From positions 1 to 22,639 of the forward strand of contig ML991911.1 in NCBI GenBank assembly GCA_010094025.1: a DNA stretch of 22,639 nt, written 5' to 3'. The stretch is from Viridothelium virens (lineage: Eukaryota > Ascomycota > Dothideomycetes > Trypetheliales > Trypetheliaceae). Below the pieces are notes generated by a model. It was not told the origin of the DNA. It made no database searches and was given only the letters and a program-made list of their open reading frames with translations. The stretch's first letter is position 1; every line of letters starts with the position of its first letter. Made by a program: the position numbers and the translations under genes. Of this stretch, positions 19,988 through 22,639 are shown piece after piece.

Positions 19988-22423
19988 TCATCCAGACCCT
20001 CCTTCCACATTCGGACGTACCGGATTGATATTGCTAAGCCAAGCATCCCATTGCGCCCAGTCAATGACCTCGTCGTTGGAAGTGTCAAGCCAGTTGTCTT
20101 GAGCCAAAATGGCATCCGTGTCCAGGTTCATCATGTCTTCTGCTCCATCAATTACAAAGCCATTGTCTAGAGCGTCACTGAGCCAATATGTATCATCTCC
20201 AGTCCGTGCGCTGCTTTGGACGGGATTTAGCGGTCGTTTTGCTGCTGGATGTTGCTGCGGCTGAGCTGCACCTAGTGCTTCTACTGACTCCGGACTTGTA
20301 TCTGGTAATGTCGCGTCGGTGTCTGATTTCGTCAAAATCGTTTCACTATTAAGAGCTTCCTGTACCTTGCCTCTTACGGGCAATACCTCTCTCCTCGCTT
20401 TGGCTGCTTCTCGTTGTTCCCGAAGCTTGGTGATGTAAGCCGGCGGATCGGAGGGATACCTTGCCTCTTTTGTTAGAGCGGCTATGCGAGCGCTGTATGC
20501 CCTCAGACAAAGATTTCCGACTGCTACAAAGATCGGTCTATTGATGCTCAGTAAGGTCTCCGAATTGTTCTCGTACAGGGCATCGATGAGTCGCCAAGCC
20601 TTCACACCGTCCGGGTGGAGAGGATTGGCTCGGAGCGTGTCAAGAACGTGGATGACAGCGTGCCATTGGATGAAGTAGGGTATGCTCCAACCAAAGCGCC
20701 GAATCTGCGGTAGCGTCTGTATCATATTATACTGCTCCAGAAGCTGAAGGACAATGTTCCAGACCAACTGTTGTTCAGCCGGTGGGACCTGATCCAAGTG
20801 GGCCCATCTGCGTGGATGATGAGCCAGGAAACTAACGAGGTTTATTGCAGCTCGAATGCTGATTGAAGTCATAAGTTGCAGTGGTTGAGTCGGGTCGCAG
20901 AACCGCAAGTACTTTGTCTCAAGCATGTCTTCTAACTTCTTGATAAAACCATCCTTTATCTGTAAATCATCCATGGTAACATATTCCTCGGATGTAGCCA
21001 TTGCTTTGCCAAGTTTTTGCATTTTGACTTTTTGAGTTGCAGCGAAACTTGAGAGGTCTGACCTGAACATGATCCATATCATTTCTGTAGGTTTGGTTGA
21101 TTCAATAGCGGCATACGGCATCGCGGGATACAAATCGCTATCGTTGACATTGGCTGGCTGCTTAGGTGTAGTCTCGTCGAGATCGAAGTTTCGAAATTTG
21201 GCCTGACCGCTAAGCTCTGCCGCGCGGAAGTCGTGCATCCTAAGTTGCCACCAGATGCGTCGGTGAATCTCGGTTTCAAAGGGTGATAAGCCTAGTAATG
21301 TACCATCGAGGCGCAGACCAATGCCTTCTGCAATCCGGATCGCAGCCCCAGTGAGACTCCACACAGCACGCGGCTCACCGGCATCTCGGATAGAAAGGAT
21401 ATGAAGCACCAATGCTTGCAAAACGACAATGCTAGTGCTGCTCATGAATCTCGCACGCGATAACGCAGCCTTTGTAGCAGCTACGTAACGGGGAAGCAGT
21501 ATCGTTCGAGTCTCTCCGAGTAATTCGTTGCATTCGTCATCTGTAAGAGAAAGGACAGCCATACTGTATATGGCATACATGAGCGCCTCAAAGCCTCGTG
21601 GGATATGCTCGATATTGTTGATCGCTTTCTCTATCGCAGGCTGCAAGCTTGGTACGTGCACCAGTTTTGAGAGAGGATTGACGTTTTCAATGAAAGTCTG
21701 CCATAATTGATGAATGTGTCCGGCTGGCGGGTGCGAGAATGCAGAAACGGGCGTCTTCCATCCGAGAACATAAGCAAAATCGTCATAGGATGCTCCATTG
21801 TCGCTTTCATCATCATCAGCTGAGTCTTCTTCCGGAGCGTCTTCCGCATCGTAGATCTGACTATACTGTCAGCTCCTACAAATGAGCCAGGCTGTCGAGC
21901 CCGTGATAGCTGGGGGACGGATCATTTACCTCTTCTAACACCCTCGACCACAGACTGCTGTTAAAGACTTAGCTTCGTTTGTCAGGTTGGGAGATGTTGC
22001 TTACTTGTCCACAAGCTTTGTGCCTCCCTGACCATGGAGTACTTGGGGCTTGAAGATTGTTGTTTGTGGTCCAGAAACAGTCGAGACAGGCGTCGGCAAC
22101 TGCCAAACGGTTTCTGGCACCTTGGAGCTACTTTTAGGATAAAGCTTAGGTTCTGAAGTGCCTTTTACTTGGTTTGGATCGATGCCTTTCTCTCGGAGTA
22201 ATGCTTCATAGCGCTTCAATTGCTCGTCTACCAAGACGTCCTTCAAGAACCTTTGTTTCCTTCGAGATGGCTTTGGTGGACGAAAAATGCATTGCACATT
22301 GTGTCTGACACAGGAACTGCATGGATTTTGCTTGTCACACTTGACTTTACGCTCAGAGCAGCGGACGCAAGCGAAGGTGGGCTTTGTTGGCGATTGGCTC
22401 CGCAAGGACGCTGCAGAGTCCAT
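19988..22423 (-). CDS. Zn2Cys6 transcription factor with fungal-specific domain
   Basis: Predicted nuclear regulator, the likely pathway-specific activator of the adjacent NR-PKS. The model is complement(19988..21856, 21930..21957, 22005..22423), 771 aa. Introns are 47 bp (GTAAGC...ACAG) and 73 bp (GTAAAT...TCAG) with a 28-nt middle exon; all phases agree. The N-terminus holds the binuclear cluster C-x2-C-x6-C-x5-C-x2-C-x6-C (Cys19, 22, 29, 35, 38, 45), then a basic linker (PPKPSRRKQRF) and a short predicted coiled coil (EQLKRYEALLREKG). An acidic stretch follows (EDAPEEDSADDDESD, about 150-170). The middle is the fungal-specific TF domain, marked by PLSKLVHVPSLQ, AIRIAEGIGLRLDGT and EIHRRIWWQL. 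The C-terminal end is rich in Asp and Trp (DTDAILAQDNWLD, DWAQWDAWL), a good candidate activation segment. It converges with the PKS across 1 kb. The target is inferred from position only. Confidence 0.95.
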
Positions 22424-22467
22424 GGTCGATCGAAAAGTTGTGAGGTAGATGTGTCTAAGAAAGGATT

Positions 22468-22475
22468 ATTATATA
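22468..22475 (-). promoter_or_regulatory. Possible TATA box of the regulator gene
   Basis: TATATAAT on the minus strand, 45-52 bases upstream of the regulator's ATG at 22423. The spacing is short but plausible for a fungal gene with a very short leader. Confidence 0.4.
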
Positions 22476-22559
22476 GGCCATAAGAGCCATCTGAAGATGA
22501 GTGGCAATGGTAATTTGCATAAGATAGATCGCGGCATCCAGACTGGGCAACGATAGGCG

Positions 22560-22620
22560 CGATACGTATCGTACGATAAGCCCTATCGTACGATAAATTA
22601 CCGCGATATCGCCGATATCG
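22560..22620. repeat. Cluster of perfect palindromes upstream of the regulator
   Basis: Within about 60 bp there are five perfect palindromes: CGATACGTATCG (22560-22571), TATCGTACGATA twice (22567-22578 and 22584-22595, separated by AGCCC), GCGATATCGC (22603-22612) and CGATATCG (22613-22620). The two TATCGTACGATA copies also form a 12-bp inverted repeat with a 5-base loop. The cluster lies 137-197 bases upstream of the regulator's start codon and reaches almost to the window edge. It may be a set of operator-like sites for a dimeric DNA-binding protein, or the end of a transposable element. Confidence 0.75.
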
Positions 22621-22639
22621 TCAGCGCCGACACAATTAT

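Noticed and set aside
1-22639. CRISPR arrays or bacterial operon features
   Set aside because: No regularly spaced repeats; spliceosomal introns and gene families mark the sequence as fungal.

Overview
The window looks like a piece of a filamentous ascomycete genome. The evidence is the many short GT-AG introns (40-116 bp), a Zn2Cys6 regulator, a fungal rhodopsin-domain membrane protein and an iterative non-reducing polyketide synthase (NR-PKS). A Eurotiomycete such as Aspergillus or Penicillium is plausible, but that is inference. No tRNA, rRNA, CRISPR array or intact transposon was seen. All exon structures were worked out by hand from splice signals, reading phase and family motifs.

Left part (1-5.6 kb): one apparently intact gene stands among three decayed ones. 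From the left these are a carboxymuconolactone-decarboxylase/AhpD-like relic (-), an intact five-exon rhodopsin-domain membrane protein (-), an FSH-type serine hydrolase with two in-frame stops (-), and an enoylreductase-to-ketoreductase fragment of a highly reducing PKS (HR-PKS, +). FSH hydrolases often release HR-PKS products, so the last two may be remains of one older pathway.

Middle (5.9-11 kb): an intact M20-type amidohydrolase (+) with a very GC-rich first exon, then about 2.3 kb with no recognisable gene, then an intact five-exon O-methyltransferase (-).

Right part (11-22.6 kb): a 2.46-kb divergent intergenic region with an AT-rich island separates the methyltransferase from a four-exon NR-PKS (+, 1758 aa, SAT-KS-MAT-PT-ACP, no thioesterase). 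The PKS converges on a three-exon Zn2Cys6 regulator (-, 771 aa). Upstream of the regulator, at the window edge, is a dense cluster of palindromes.

Working model (inference): the regulator controls the PKS and the methyltransferase, and together they make an O-methylated aromatic polyketide. The PKS has no release domain and no releasing enzyme is visible here, so chain release is the open question. The SAT domain also has Gly where the usual Cys nucleophile sits, so it probably does not load a starter made by a partner synthase. The product cannot be assigned from sequence alone.
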